64,000 nt of DNA from Lachnospiraceae bacterium (GTDB lineage Bacteria; Bacillota; Clostridia; Lachnospirales; Lachnospiraceae): contig CAJTFL010000021.1 in assembly GCA_910575565.1 (NCBI GenBank), forward strand, positions 434-64,433. The letters are read 5' to 3'. Both the position numbers and the translations under genes were made by a program. The notes beneath the pieces were generated by a model. It saw only the letters and a list, made by a program, of their open reading frames with translations. It did not search any database and had not been told where the DNA came from. This document shows, piece after piece, positions 1-8,900 of the stretch (position 1 is the stretch's first letter; each line of letters starts with the position of its first letter).

Positions 1-1
1 C

Positions 2-955
2 ACGCTGACTGCCAAAGACTTAAAAATGGTGGCTGCCGGACACATGGACAGCGAGCAGAAAGAAATCTATGCGCTCTATAATGAAACCCACGGTCTGACA
101 CAGCAGTTTTATACGCCATTAAATCTGTATTGGTACAATTATGTGAGCAGTTATTACGGCTACCGCATCAATCCGGTGACAGGGGTGGAACAGCTCCACC
201 GGGGCGTTGACATAGCCGTGCCGACAGGAACCACCGTGCTTGCGGCAATGGACGGCACAGTCACAGCCGCTGCCTATGACAGCTATTACGGGAATTATAT
301 CGTGATCGAGGACAGTAACGGCTACTGTACCAAATATGCCCACATGGACACATTAAGCGTCAGTGCAGGGCAGACGGTGAAACATGGGGATACCATAGGC
401 ACAACGGGGAACACGGGGAGCAGCTCCGGAAGCCACCTGCATATCGAATGCCAGTATAACGGGGAGTATTATAACCCGCTATTTTATTTTGAGGCAGGGG
501 AAGGAACGCTCTACGGAGAAGCAGGTGCGCCGGGCAGCGGCGGGGGAAACGCCATACCGCCGGATTCCTATGACGATGCAACCGTGCAGGCGCTTATGGA
601 GGAAGCCGCAAGATATTTAGGCTATCCGTATGTATGGGGCGGTTCAAGTCCGTCCACAAGCTTCGATTGCTCCGGTTTTGTTTGTTGGGTATTCACCAAC
701 AGCGGGGTGCATAACCTGCCACGGACTACGGCACAGGGCACTTATGACCAGTGTACTCCGGTTTCGGCGGCGGATGCAAAAGCGGGTGACATTATCTTTT
801 TCACAGGCACTTATAATTCAGCCGGTGCGGTGAGCCATGTGGGGATTTACTGCGGGAATGGAACGATGATCCATTGCGGAGATCCAATCAGTTACGCAAA
901 CATCAACTCGTCCTACTGGCAGAGCCATTTTTATGCGTTTGGAAGATTAAATTAA
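2..955 (+). CDS. Bifunctional cell-wall hydrolase, M23 peptidase plus NlpC/P60 (CD1108-like), 5' end outside window
   Basis: The reading frame is open from base 2, so the start lies upstream; an internal ATG at 26 is probably not the real start. An M23 lysostaphin-type peptidase domain comes first, with HRGVD and HLHIE metal-ligand motifs. A glycine-rich linker follows, then an NlpC/P60 endopeptidase domain with the catalytic Cys in FDCSGF and the His in SHVGIY. In Tn1549-like ICEs this VirB1-type protein opens peptidoglycan for the mating channel and is exported. It normally follows virB4 and precedes DUF4315, as here. The missing N-terminus would carry the membrane segment. Confidence 0.92.
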   Translation, partial: TLTAKDLKMVAAGHMDSEQKEIYALYNETHGLTQQFYTPLNLYWYNYVSSYYGYRINPVTGVEQLHRGVDIAVPTGTTVLAAMDGTVTAAAYDSYYGNYIVIEDSNGYCTKYAHMDTLSVSAGQTVKHGDTIGTTGNTGSSSGSHLHIECQYNGEYYNPLFYFEAGEGTLYGEAGAPGSGGGNAIPPDSYDDATVQALMEEAARYLGYPYVWGGSSPSTSFDCSGFVCWVFTNSGVHNLPRTTAQGTYDQCTPVSAADAKAGDIIFFTGTYNSAGAVSHVGIYCGNGTMIHCGDPISYANINSSYWQSHFYAFGRLN

Positions 956-1109
956 GGGATAATTGTCTGTTGATAATGAAGTTTGACAATATGGGAGTGA
1001 AATTTCAAGACTTTCTACTGTCTTATTATTTTAGCACAAAAGCGCTTGAAATGTAAGACTTTTTAAGACATTAAAAAAGCATTTTTTCAGTGCGGAAAGG
1101 AGAGCAAAT

Positions 1110-1403
1110 GTGACAAAGGAACGGATTATAAAGGAGCTTTCCAAAGTCCGGAAGCAGCTTGCGGAATTGGAGGAGAAGCAGAAAGATTTGGAGAGCCAGT
1201 TACAGATGGCAGAGGATGCGGAGAAGATGAAATTCATTGAAAAGAATAAAATCTCTCTGGAACACCTGATCTTGCTGAATAAAGTCAGCGAGGAAGAAAT
1301 TTTAAGCCTGCTCCGCAAAAAAGAGCAGGAGGAACAGTTACAGCAACAGCAGACAGAAAGGGAGGCAGGAAACCATGAACAGAAAAATGAAATTACGTTA
1401 TAG
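1110..1403 (+). CDS. DUF4315 family small coiled-coil protein
   Basis: A 97-residue, highly charged and mostly helical protein rich in Lys, Glu and Gln. GTG at 1110 is the likely start: it sits behind GGAAAGGAG at 1096-1104, and the ATG at 1108 reads straight into TGA. DUF4315 genes lie between the NlpC/P60 hydrolase and the CD1107-like gene in Tn1549-type ICEs. The function is unknown; a structural role near the mating apparatus is an inference from position. The 3' end overlaps the next start at 1375 by 29 bases, suggesting translational coupling. Confidence 0.85.
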   Translation: MTKERIIKELSKVRKQLAELEEKQKDLESQLQMAEDAEKMKFIEKNKISLEHLILLNKVSEEEILSLLRKKEQEEQLQQQQTEREAGNHEQKNEITL

Positions 1404-3069
1404 GGCGGTGCTATCGCTCATGTTGTCCGCAGTATTATTCTGTATGCCTGCGGCGGCGTTTTCCATGAACGGGAATAATGCCATTGATGCGAGGGCAGAG
1501 GACAGCTTGGAGAATGGTTCTGAGGAAGAAACAGAAAACGCCACAGGGGAAAACTTTACGGAACAGGAAACAGCAGATCAGGAAATAACAGAGCAGGAAA
1601 CAGAGGGCAGCACGGAGGGAAATTCGGAGGAGCAGACAGAAAGCGGCGCAGAGGGAGAACCGGAGGACGGAACCGTTTCGGGAAATGAAGTGTCGGAGCC
1701 GGAATGTACCTGTGAGAAAAAATGCAGCGCTTATGATTCTGACAAAAACTGTGCGGTATGCGCCGCCGATTATAAGGATTGTAAGTATAAGACACCGAAT
1801 GTAGTAATCCATATCAACAGTCCAGGCGGGTGGTACAACGAGAAAGCAGCGGTGACATTTTCCGTGTCCGACACGGCACATACGGGGAACTTTGAACTGG
1901 CAAAGATTCAGGCGAAAGTCGGGCAGAATGGGAGCTGGACGGACGTGACGGAAGAAAAGAAGCTGGAGATTTCGGAGAACTGCACCGTCTATGTGCAGGT
2001 TACAGACCAGAAAGGCAATACATACGAGCGGAGCAGGGCTGTCCGGTGCTTTGACACCACGAAGCCCACGCTCAATGCGGCGGTCAGCGACGGGTTGTTA
2101 AGCGTCCAGGTGCATGACACGGATTCCGGCGCAAAGGCGGTCTATGTGAACGGGTATGAATTTACGGAGCTGACAAACGGCACGTTGAATATCCGTTTAC
2201 AGCAGTTTGACGCAGGCTATGAATATTTCACTATTTCCGCTATGGACAATGCAGGGAATATGTCGGAAGTCTACAAGACCAAAAACCCGTATTACAAAGA
2301 CCCTGCCGATGAGAGCGACGAGAACCCGGCGAAGCAGCTCCCGGTGAGTGCCGAAGCTACCAAGCCGGGGAACGCCACAGGCACGGTCACGGAGCATACC
2401 AAGACGGACAGTGAGGGGAACACGGTTTCCGGAAACAGCCTTGCGGAGCAAAAAAAGCAGGCGATGGCAGAAGCTGACGCTGCGGAGGCGGCAAAAAAGG
2501 AGAAAAGCGGGGAGAAAGAAAAAGAACCGTCCGAGCAGGGGAAGGAATTTTACACGATACAGACCGCATCGGACAAGGTTTTCTACCTTATCATTGACCG
2601 TGACGGGGAGGAAGAAATGGTGTACTTTCTGACGGAGATCACGGAAAATGACTTGCTGAACGCAGCTTCCGACAACAGCGAAATCCTGCCGAAAAATTCC
2701 GCAGCTTTGGAATCGGCAATCCCAACGGAGGAAGGCGCACTGCCCAACAATAACGGGGAACAGCCGGATGACACCGGACAGGCAGAGGAAAATGCCGAAG
2801 AAACGGAAAATGCGGAAGATACGGAAGATACCGAAAGCACGGAGGAAAAGGCAGAGCAGAACCCTCTCATTTCCTATATCCTTATGGGAGCACTTGCCAT
2901 AGCTTTTATCGGCGGCACTTATTATTTCAAGGTAGTCCGCAAAAAGAAAGAGGACTTCATTGAGGATGAAGATGAGGACGAGGAAGATGAGGAAGAATAC
3001 GAGAACGAGGAAGAAGAACCGGAGGACGGTTCCGATGATGATTTTTTTGAGGACAAGGAGGATGAATGA
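1375..3069 (+). CDS. CD1107-like mobile element surface protein (DUF4366)
   Basis: A 564-residue exported protein. It has a signal peptide in the first 30 residues (basic MNRKMKLRYR then a hydrophobic stretch ending near AAAFS). A very acidic Glu/Thr-rich segment and a Cys cluster (residues about 110-135) follow, then an Ig-like middle region and a C-terminal DUF4366-type part. The C-terminus has a transmembrane helix (about 500-520), a basic KVVRKKK stop-transfer and a poly-Asp/Glu tail. Topology predicts an extracellular body and short acidic cytoplasmic tail. This family is a fixed neighbour of topB in these ICEs and is thought to belong to the conjugation surface. The stop overlaps topB as ATGA. 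Confidence 0.88.
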   Translation: MNRKMKLRYRAVLSLMLSAVLFCMPAAAFSMNGNNAIDARAEDSLENGSEEETENATGENFTEQETADQEITEQETEGSTEGNSEEQTESGAEGEPEDGTVSGNEVSEPECTCEKKCSAYDSDKNCAVCAADYKDCKYKTPNVVIHINSPGGWYNEKAAVTFSVSDTAHTGNFELAKIQAKVGQNGSWTDVTEEKKLEISENCTVYVQVTDQKGNTYERSRAVRCFDTTKPTLNAAVSDGLLSVQVHDTDSGAKAVYVNGYEFTELTNGTLNIRLQQFDAGYEYFTISAMDNAGNMSEVYKTKNPYYKDPADESDENPAKQLPVSAEATKPGNATGTVTEHTKTDSEGNTVSGNSLAEQKKQAMAEADAAEAAKKEKSGEKEKEPSEQGKEFYTIQTASDKVFYLIIDRDGEEEMVYFLTEITENDLLNAASDNSEILPKNSAALESAIPTEEGALPNNNGEQPDDTGQAEENAEETENAEDTEDTESTEEKAEQNPLISYILMGALAIAFIGGTYYFKVVRKKKEDFIEDEDEDEEDEEEYENEEEEPEDGSDDDFFEDKEDE

Positions 3070-5168
3070 TGGCAGTTTTGGTGGTAACGGAAAAGCCCAG
3101 CGTGGCACAGTCGATTGCCCGTGTGATCGGCGCTGGTGAGAGGAAAGACGGGTACATGGAGGGGAACGGCTATCTCGTTTCGTGGTGCATCGGGCATTTG
3201 GTGGAGCTTGCGCAGCCGGATGCCTATTCTGACGCATGGAAAAAGTGGAATTATGAGTGCCTGCCCATGATACCGGAACAGTGGCAGACGGAAGTAAAAA
3301 GCGGCACGGCGGCGCAGTACAAGGTGCTGAAAAACCTGATGCACAATGACAGGGTTGACACAGTTGTGGAGGCCACGGACGCAGGGCGGGAGGGGGAACT
3401 GATCTTCCGCCTTGTGTATGACCAGGCAGGGTGCAGGAAGCCCATAAAGCGGCTCTGGATTTCCTCTATGGAGGAAAGCGCAATCCGTGAGGGCTTTGCG
3501 AACCTGCAGCCGGGAAGCGATTATGATAACCTCTACCACTCCGCACTGTGTAGGCAGAGGGCGGACTGGCTTGTGGGGTTGAACGGCACAAGGCTCTTTA
3601 CCGTCCTGTATGGCGGCAAGGTGCTAAAGGTCGGCAGGGTGCAGACACCAACGCTGGCCATGCTGGTGGAGCGTGAGGAAAAGATCAGGAATTTTAGGAA
3701 AGAGCCGTATTATACGGCGCATATCTTGGCGGGCGGCATGGATGCGGCAACAGAGAAGATAGCTGAAAAGGTACAGGCGGAAAGCATTGCTGCAGCCAGT
3801 GAAGGAAAAACCGCCACGGTTGTATCTGTCACAAAAGAGAAGAAAACCGTACAGCCGCCGAAGCTCTATGACCTGACTACGTTACAGAGGGATGCGAACC
3901 GCATATTTGGATTTACAGCAAAGCAGACCTTAGAATATACGCAGAGCCTTTATGAGAAAAAGCTGGTCACCTATCCCCGGACGGACAGCCAGTATTTATC
4001 GGACGATATGGAGGATACTGCAAGAAATGTGATTGGGGCGGTCTATAAGGCAATCCTCTTTGAAGAACCGTCCGGGGCAGAGCCGGATGTCCGGAGGGTA
4101 ATGGACAGCAAAAAAGTGACAGACCACCACGCAATCATTCCCACAATGGAGATTGCAAAGGCTGACCTTGCCACCGTGCCGGAGGGGGAAATGAGAATCC
4201 TCTCCCTTGCCGCCAACCGCCTGCTATGCGCCACGGGGGAAAAACACGAGTATGAAACAGTCAGGGCGGAGCTTGACTGTGGCGGCGCTGTTTTTTCTGT
4301 TTCCGGGAAATCTGTAATAAGGAACGGGTGGAAAGATTTTGAAGCTGCCCTGAAGCGTTCTTATAAAACCACGGAAGATAAGGAAAAAGAGGACAGGAAG
4401 CTGCCGGAGCTTTCGGAAGGGATGGTTTTTGAGGGAGTGCAGACGAACGTAACAGAGCATTTTACGCAGCCGCCGAAGCACTTTACGGAGGACAGTTTAT
4501 TGTCGGCAATGGAACGTGCCGGGGCGGAGGACATGGGCGATGATGTAGAACGGAAAGGGCTTGGCACACCCGCTACACGGGCGGACGTGATTGAGAAGTT
4601 AGTCAAGGACGGTTTCGTAAAACGTGAGAAAAAGCAGATGCTCCCTACGGAGGACGGGGTGAAGCTGATCACCGTGCTTCCTGACGTGGTGAAATCCCCA
4701 CAGCTTACCGCTGATTGGGAAAATGCCCTTACCCTTGTGGCAAAGGGGGAATATCCTATGCAGGCGTTTATGGACGGGATTACCGATCTGGTAAACGGGC
4801 TTGTGCAGACTTACCACAGTATCAGTGACGAACAGAAATCCATGTTCGGGGGCGGCGCACAGGAAGTTTTTGGTAAATGTCCGAAGTGCGGCGGCGATGT
4901 GGTAAAAGGGAAATTCGGCGCTTACTGTAAAAATAAATGCGGCATGAACGTGTCCAGGGCAATGGGGGCGGCACTCACCGACAGCCAGGTAAAAAGCCTG
5001 CTGGACGGTAAAAAGATCCTCGTGAAAGGCTTGAAGGGGAAGAAAGGCAGCTATGATGCGTACCTGATACCAGAGGGCGTGGAGGACTTTTCCTATACCA
5101 AAGACGGGAAAGAAGTCAAAGGCTCACAGTATAAAGTGAAGCTGGAATTTCCCAAAAAGAAAAAGTAA
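3066..5168 (+). CDS. topB: DNA topoisomerase III (type IA)
   Basis: A 700-residue type IA topoisomerase. An N-terminal Toprim domain has VTEKPS and the acidic DAGREGE motif. The catalytic Tyr is in TYPRTDS near residue 303. A C-terminal zinc-ribbon-like CPKCGG...CKNKCG segment lies at about 604-630, followed by a basic tail. It breaks and rejoins single DNA strands and in ICEs is thought to resolve intermediates of conjugative DNA processing. It overlaps the CD1107-like stop by four bases, so the two are translationally coupled. Length and motif order fit an intact enzyme. Confidence 0.96.
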   Translation: MMAVLVVTEKPSVAQSIARVIGAGERKDGYMEGNGYLVSWCIGHLVELAQPDAYSDAWKKWNYECLPMIPEQWQTEVKSGTAAQYKVLKNLMHNDRVDTVVEATDAGREGELIFRLVYDQAGCRKPIKRLWISSMEESAIREGFANLQPGSDYDNLYHSALCRQRADWLVGLNGTRLFTVLYGGKVLKVGRVQTPTLAMLVEREEKIRNFRKEPYYTAHILAGGMDAATEKIAEKVQAESIAAASEGKTATVVSVTKEKKTVQPPKLYDLTTLQRDANRIFGFTAKQTLEYTQSLYEKKLVTYPRTDSQYLSDDMEDTARNVIGAVYKAILFEEPSGAEPDVRRVMDSKKVTDHHAIIPTMEIAKADLATVPEGEMRILSLAANRLLCATGEKHEYETVRAELDCGGAVFSVSGKSVIRNGWKDFEAALKRSYKTTEDKEKEDRKLPELSEGMVFEGVQTNVTEHFTQPPKHFTEDSLLSAMERAGAEDMGDDVERKGLGTPATRADVIEKLVKDGFVKREKKQMLPTEDGVKLITVLPDVVKSPQLTADWENALTLVAKGEYPMQAFMDGITDLVNGLVQTYHSISDEQKSMFGGGAQEVFGKCPKCGGDVVKGKFGAYCKNKCGMNVSRAMGAALTDSQVKSLLDGKKILVKGLKGKKGSYDAYLIPEGVEDFSYTKDGKEVKGSQYKVKLEFPKKKK

Positions 5169-5185
5169 AAAAGGTTTTAAGCACG

Positions 5186-5211
5186 GGGCATACGGAGAAA
5201 TCTGTATGCCC
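5186..5211 (+). terminator. Hairpin after topB, weak terminator or processing site
   Basis: GGGCATAC (5186-5193) and GTATGCCC (5204-5211) form a perfect 8-bp stem with a 10-base loop in the topB to next-gene gap. No T-run follows, so it may be an mRNA-stabilising or attenuating hairpin rather than a true terminator. Confidence 0.4.
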
Positions 5212-5241
5212 TGAACCATATGGAAAATGGAGGATAGAGAT

Positions 5242-5541
5242 ATGAGCGAAAATATGAATGAAGCTATGGAAAACGTAACAGAGAACACACCTGCAGGAAA
5301 ACCAGAGGAAACGAAAGCGGAGAAATTTATCCGGCTTGGGGAGTACCGTATCAATAAGGCGATTGACGCAATCGGGCGGATTGAAAACCTCTCCAACAGA
5401 TCGGCCTATGACTACACAGAGGAACAGGTGGAAGCCATGTTTTCCGTTTTGGAGTCAAAGGTGGCGGAAGTGAAAACAAAGTTTACAGCTACAAAGGCGA
5501 AAGAAAACACGGCATTTTCTTTCGGCAGCAAAACGGAATAG
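5242..5541 (+). CDS. Conserved small ICE protein, unknown function
   Basis: A 99-residue soluble acidic protein from ATG 5242. This start is preferred to the in-frame ATG at 5227 because GGAGG at 5229-5233 is eight bases upstream of 5242 and overlaps the earlier ATG. The C-terminal half (KFIRLGEYRINKAIDAI) looks like an all-helical domain. Genes like this lie between topB and the large helicase in Tn1549-like ICEs. I do not recognise a function. Confidence 0.75.
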   Translation: MSENMNEAMENVTENTPAGKPEETKAEKFIRLGEYRINKAIDAIGRIENLSNRSAYDYTEEQVEAMFSVLESKVAEVKTKFTATKAKENTAFSFGSKTE

Positions 5542-5553
5542 GAGGGAGCGATA

Positions 5554-5901
5554 ATGGGAACAGGGATTTTAAGCACAGGTGATAAGGTTTTAAATGCAAT
5601 GAAAGAGATGGATATGAGCATACCGGGGCTGGCAGCGCTTTCCGGTGTCCGGGAGAATATGCTCCTGGACATCATGGCGGGAATCCGGGAGGCGGATATA
5701 AGCACGCTCTGCCAGATTGCGGATGCGCTCGGTGTCTGTGTGCGTGAGCTGTGTCCGGACGAGGAACGGTATTCGGTTCCGGTGGAAAAGAATACCCTTG
5801 CGAAGCTGATCGTGGTCAGCGAGATAAACGGCGTGGAGCTGGATGTGTTGATAGCGTCCATTCTGGAAAAGGGCATTGAGGAAAACGGATTTTATGATTA
5901 A
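5554..5901 (+). CDS. XRE-like helix-turn-helix protein
   Basis: A 115-residue protein. Residues about 10-65 resemble a Cro/C1-type helix-turn-helix (SIPGLAALSGVRENMLLDIM, then TLCQIADALGVCVRELCP). A helical C-terminal part contains an IVVSEINGVELDVLIASIL segment that could dimerise. It sits 12 bases after the previous stop and 11 before the giant helicase start, so it is in the same operon. It may be a local regulator, but targets are not visible in the sequence. Confidence 0.75.
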   Translation: MGTGILSTGDKVLNAMKEMDMSIPGLAALSGVRENMLLDIMAGIREADISTLCQIADALGVCVRELCPDEERYSVPVEKNTLAKLIVVSEINGVELDVLIASILEKGIEENGFYD

Positions 5902-5912
5902 GGAGGGTGCGG

Positions 5913-8900
5913 ATGGCTGAACAATATTACGTTTCTAAGAAATACCATGAAATCTCCGTGCTTGCCGGGGAAACCGCAAGGCAGGTGTCAAAGAACGGGG
6001 AGGAATGGACGAAATACCTGACCACTGCCGCAAGGCTGTACCGATACCCGTTTGAGGATCAGATGCTGATCTACGCACAAAGACCGGATGCCACAGCCTG
6101 CGCCCTCATGGAAACCTGGAATGAAAAAATGTTCTGCTGGGTAAACCGTGGGGCAAAGGGGATTGCCCTTTTTGACTGGGACAGCGAGCGCCCAAGATTA
6201 AAATATGTTTTTGACGTGTCGGACGTGCATAAGGCAAGACGGATCGGGAAAGACCCGTACCTGTGGGAACTGCGGGAGGAACACAAGGGCGCTGTGCTGG
6301 CGCAGCTTGAAAAGACCTATGGCGAAACGGATAAAAATAATCCTTTTGAGGGCAGGCTCATGGAGATCGCCGGGAGGATTGCGGAAGATTATTACAGGGA
6401 GATTATGCAGGATATGTCCTACGCCAAGGAGGGCAGCTTCTTAGAGGAGCTTGACGAGCTGAACGTGGGGCTGCGGCTTCGGGAAACGCTCTCCGCAAGC
6501 ATCGCCTATACCCTGTTATCCCGGTGCGGCGCTGACATGGATTTCTGGAAGGATGAACTGAATTTTGACTATATCAGTGAGTTCAACACTTCAATGGCGT
6601 TATCTGTCATTGGTAACGCAACTACGGATATGTGTAAGCCAATCCTCATGGAGATCGGGAGGACGGTTGCCGCTTATGACCGCCAGATGGCACGGCAGAA
6701 AGCCGCAGATAAGGCGAGGGAGAGGACGGATGGGGCGCAGGCCGCCGCAGAAAAAAATCCTGAAAAAGTGCTTGCAAATGAACCGGAATCACGCTATAAT
6801 GCTTTAAAGCGTGAAAGCGAAAACGAACCACAAATTGATACAGACACCAAACATATAGAAACGGAGGGCACCTTGCATGGAACTGACATACGAGAAGAAC
6901 GGGGATTACCTGATACCCAACCTGATTCCGGACAGCGAGCCGGAGGAGCCGCTGACCAAGTACGGGCTGATGCGGAAGAATTACCTGAAGGAACACCGGA
7001 GGGGGATTTACAGCGGGCTTCTGATGGAGGGCAGGCTGAAAGCGCACTGTCTGGAGATACAGAGGCAGGCGGAGGAAAGGATGGACTTCCTGACAGAGCA
7101 GATGGCGAAAGCCGAGGGAGTGGACGAAGCGCTGAAAGCGTCCGATCAGATGAAATGGGTGGCGAAGATGAACGGCATCAGGCACTCGGCGGAGGAAACC
7201 GTACTGACGGAGCTGGTCTACAGCCTTTAAACAGCGAAGCACAACCGAATAAGGAAACAGAAAAGCCGGATAATGGAGAGGATTCATTGTCCGGCTCTTT
7301 TTTGGATAACCTGGACTTTGCGGAAAAGGCGATGGAGGTTCAGAAAGGGGTTTTATGCTCTGACGATTTCCTTATCCATAAAAGACCAGAGATAGCGGGA
7401 TATTTCGCAATGGAGCAGGATGCGATGCTGCAGACGGAATATTTTAAGAACTGTTTCCATTTTAACACCTATTACGGGTATGAGGCGGCGGGTATTCCTG
7501 TCGGTTTCTATGCCAATGAGGAAGGGATTCACATCAACATGACCGGGAAGCCGGGAATAGAGAACGAAACGCTCCTAACATGGGAGGATGCTCGTTTCTT
7601 TGTCAATTCCTATATGGAGGATGATGTATACCTGCTTCCGGGGGAAAAGGCGGAACAGATTGATACGAATGGGATGTATCAGCAGCTTGATTTATTTTCC
7701 ATGTTCTCGGAGCAGGTCGGCGGCATTGCCATGAAAGAGGCGGAGGATGGCATTCTCCCGGCAGAAAAGACAGGCCACGGTCAGCCAAAGGCAGCACTGC
7801 CGCAGGAGCAGATTGACACAATCCTGCGAAGCGGGGGCGGCAGGGAGAACAGCCGCAAGCGTATTTATGCCAAGTACCAGCAGGGCAAGACACCGGAGGA
7901 AATGGCAGCATTTCTTAAAAGAGAATACGGCGCTACCGGGAAAGGCTTTGAGTTTGAGGGGAAACAGGTAGCCGTGTGGTTCGACAGCCAGGGAATGAGC
8001 GTTGCAAAAGGTACGTCTGCGTTAGAACGTCCGGCGCTTACAATGGACTGGAAAGAGATTGAAGCACAGATACGCTCCCAGGTGGAAAACGGCTCTTATA
8101 TGGGCGCAAACGAAGCCTACCTTGTGGACGAGGTGGAGCGTGGGCGCATTGCGAATCATCTGTATTTTTTCTTCCGTGACGGTATGGGGGAAATGCCGGA
8201 AGAATTGGAAATGAAAGCCGCCAATTTCCCGGATTCCCATGCAAGGCTGGTAGACCTGTTGTCCACACCGGAGGGAGTGGATATGGCGGCTTCCCATATG
8301 GATAAAGCGCTGTCACAGCTTGAAAGCGGCGAGAAAAAGCTGCGTTTTCGTTCTGTCATATCGAAAGAAGAACTGCGGGCAGAGCTTGACAACCTGCTCT
8401 TGCAGAAGAAAACATTCCCGGTAGCTGACCATGTGGAGGTGAAGAAAGAGGACTTTATCACGCAGGACGAGATAGACCACAGGCTCGGCAGAGGAAGCGG
8501 CTTTGTACACGGCTCATTCCGCATCTATGATTATTTCATGGAGGGGCATGACGGCAAGGATGCGGCTGATTTTTTGAAACATGAATACGGCACGGGCGGA
8601 AGTTCCCATGCGCTGGCGGGGGCTGACCACAGTTGGGAGGATCACAATTTTAAGGGCATCAGTCTGAAAAAGGGAGATTTATCAAACCCTTATGCGGACG
8701 TGCTGTTACCGTGGAAAGCGGTAGAGAAGCGTATCCGTAAACTTATCCGGGAAGATAAATATTTATCCCCGAAAGGCAAGGAAGCCTATGCGGAGTATAA
8801 AGAGGAACAGGCGCAGAAAGAGCTTGAACAGGCGCAGGCGAAAATAGAGCGTGACACAAAGGTTTCCTGCAAGGATGCCATTGACCGGGCTATCGCAGAG

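Noticed and set aside
2197..3237. Minus-strand 346-codon open frame
   Set aside because: It is antisense to the acidic CD1107-like gene; the opposite of Glu-rich codons gives a long open Phe/Leu/Ser-rich frame by chance.
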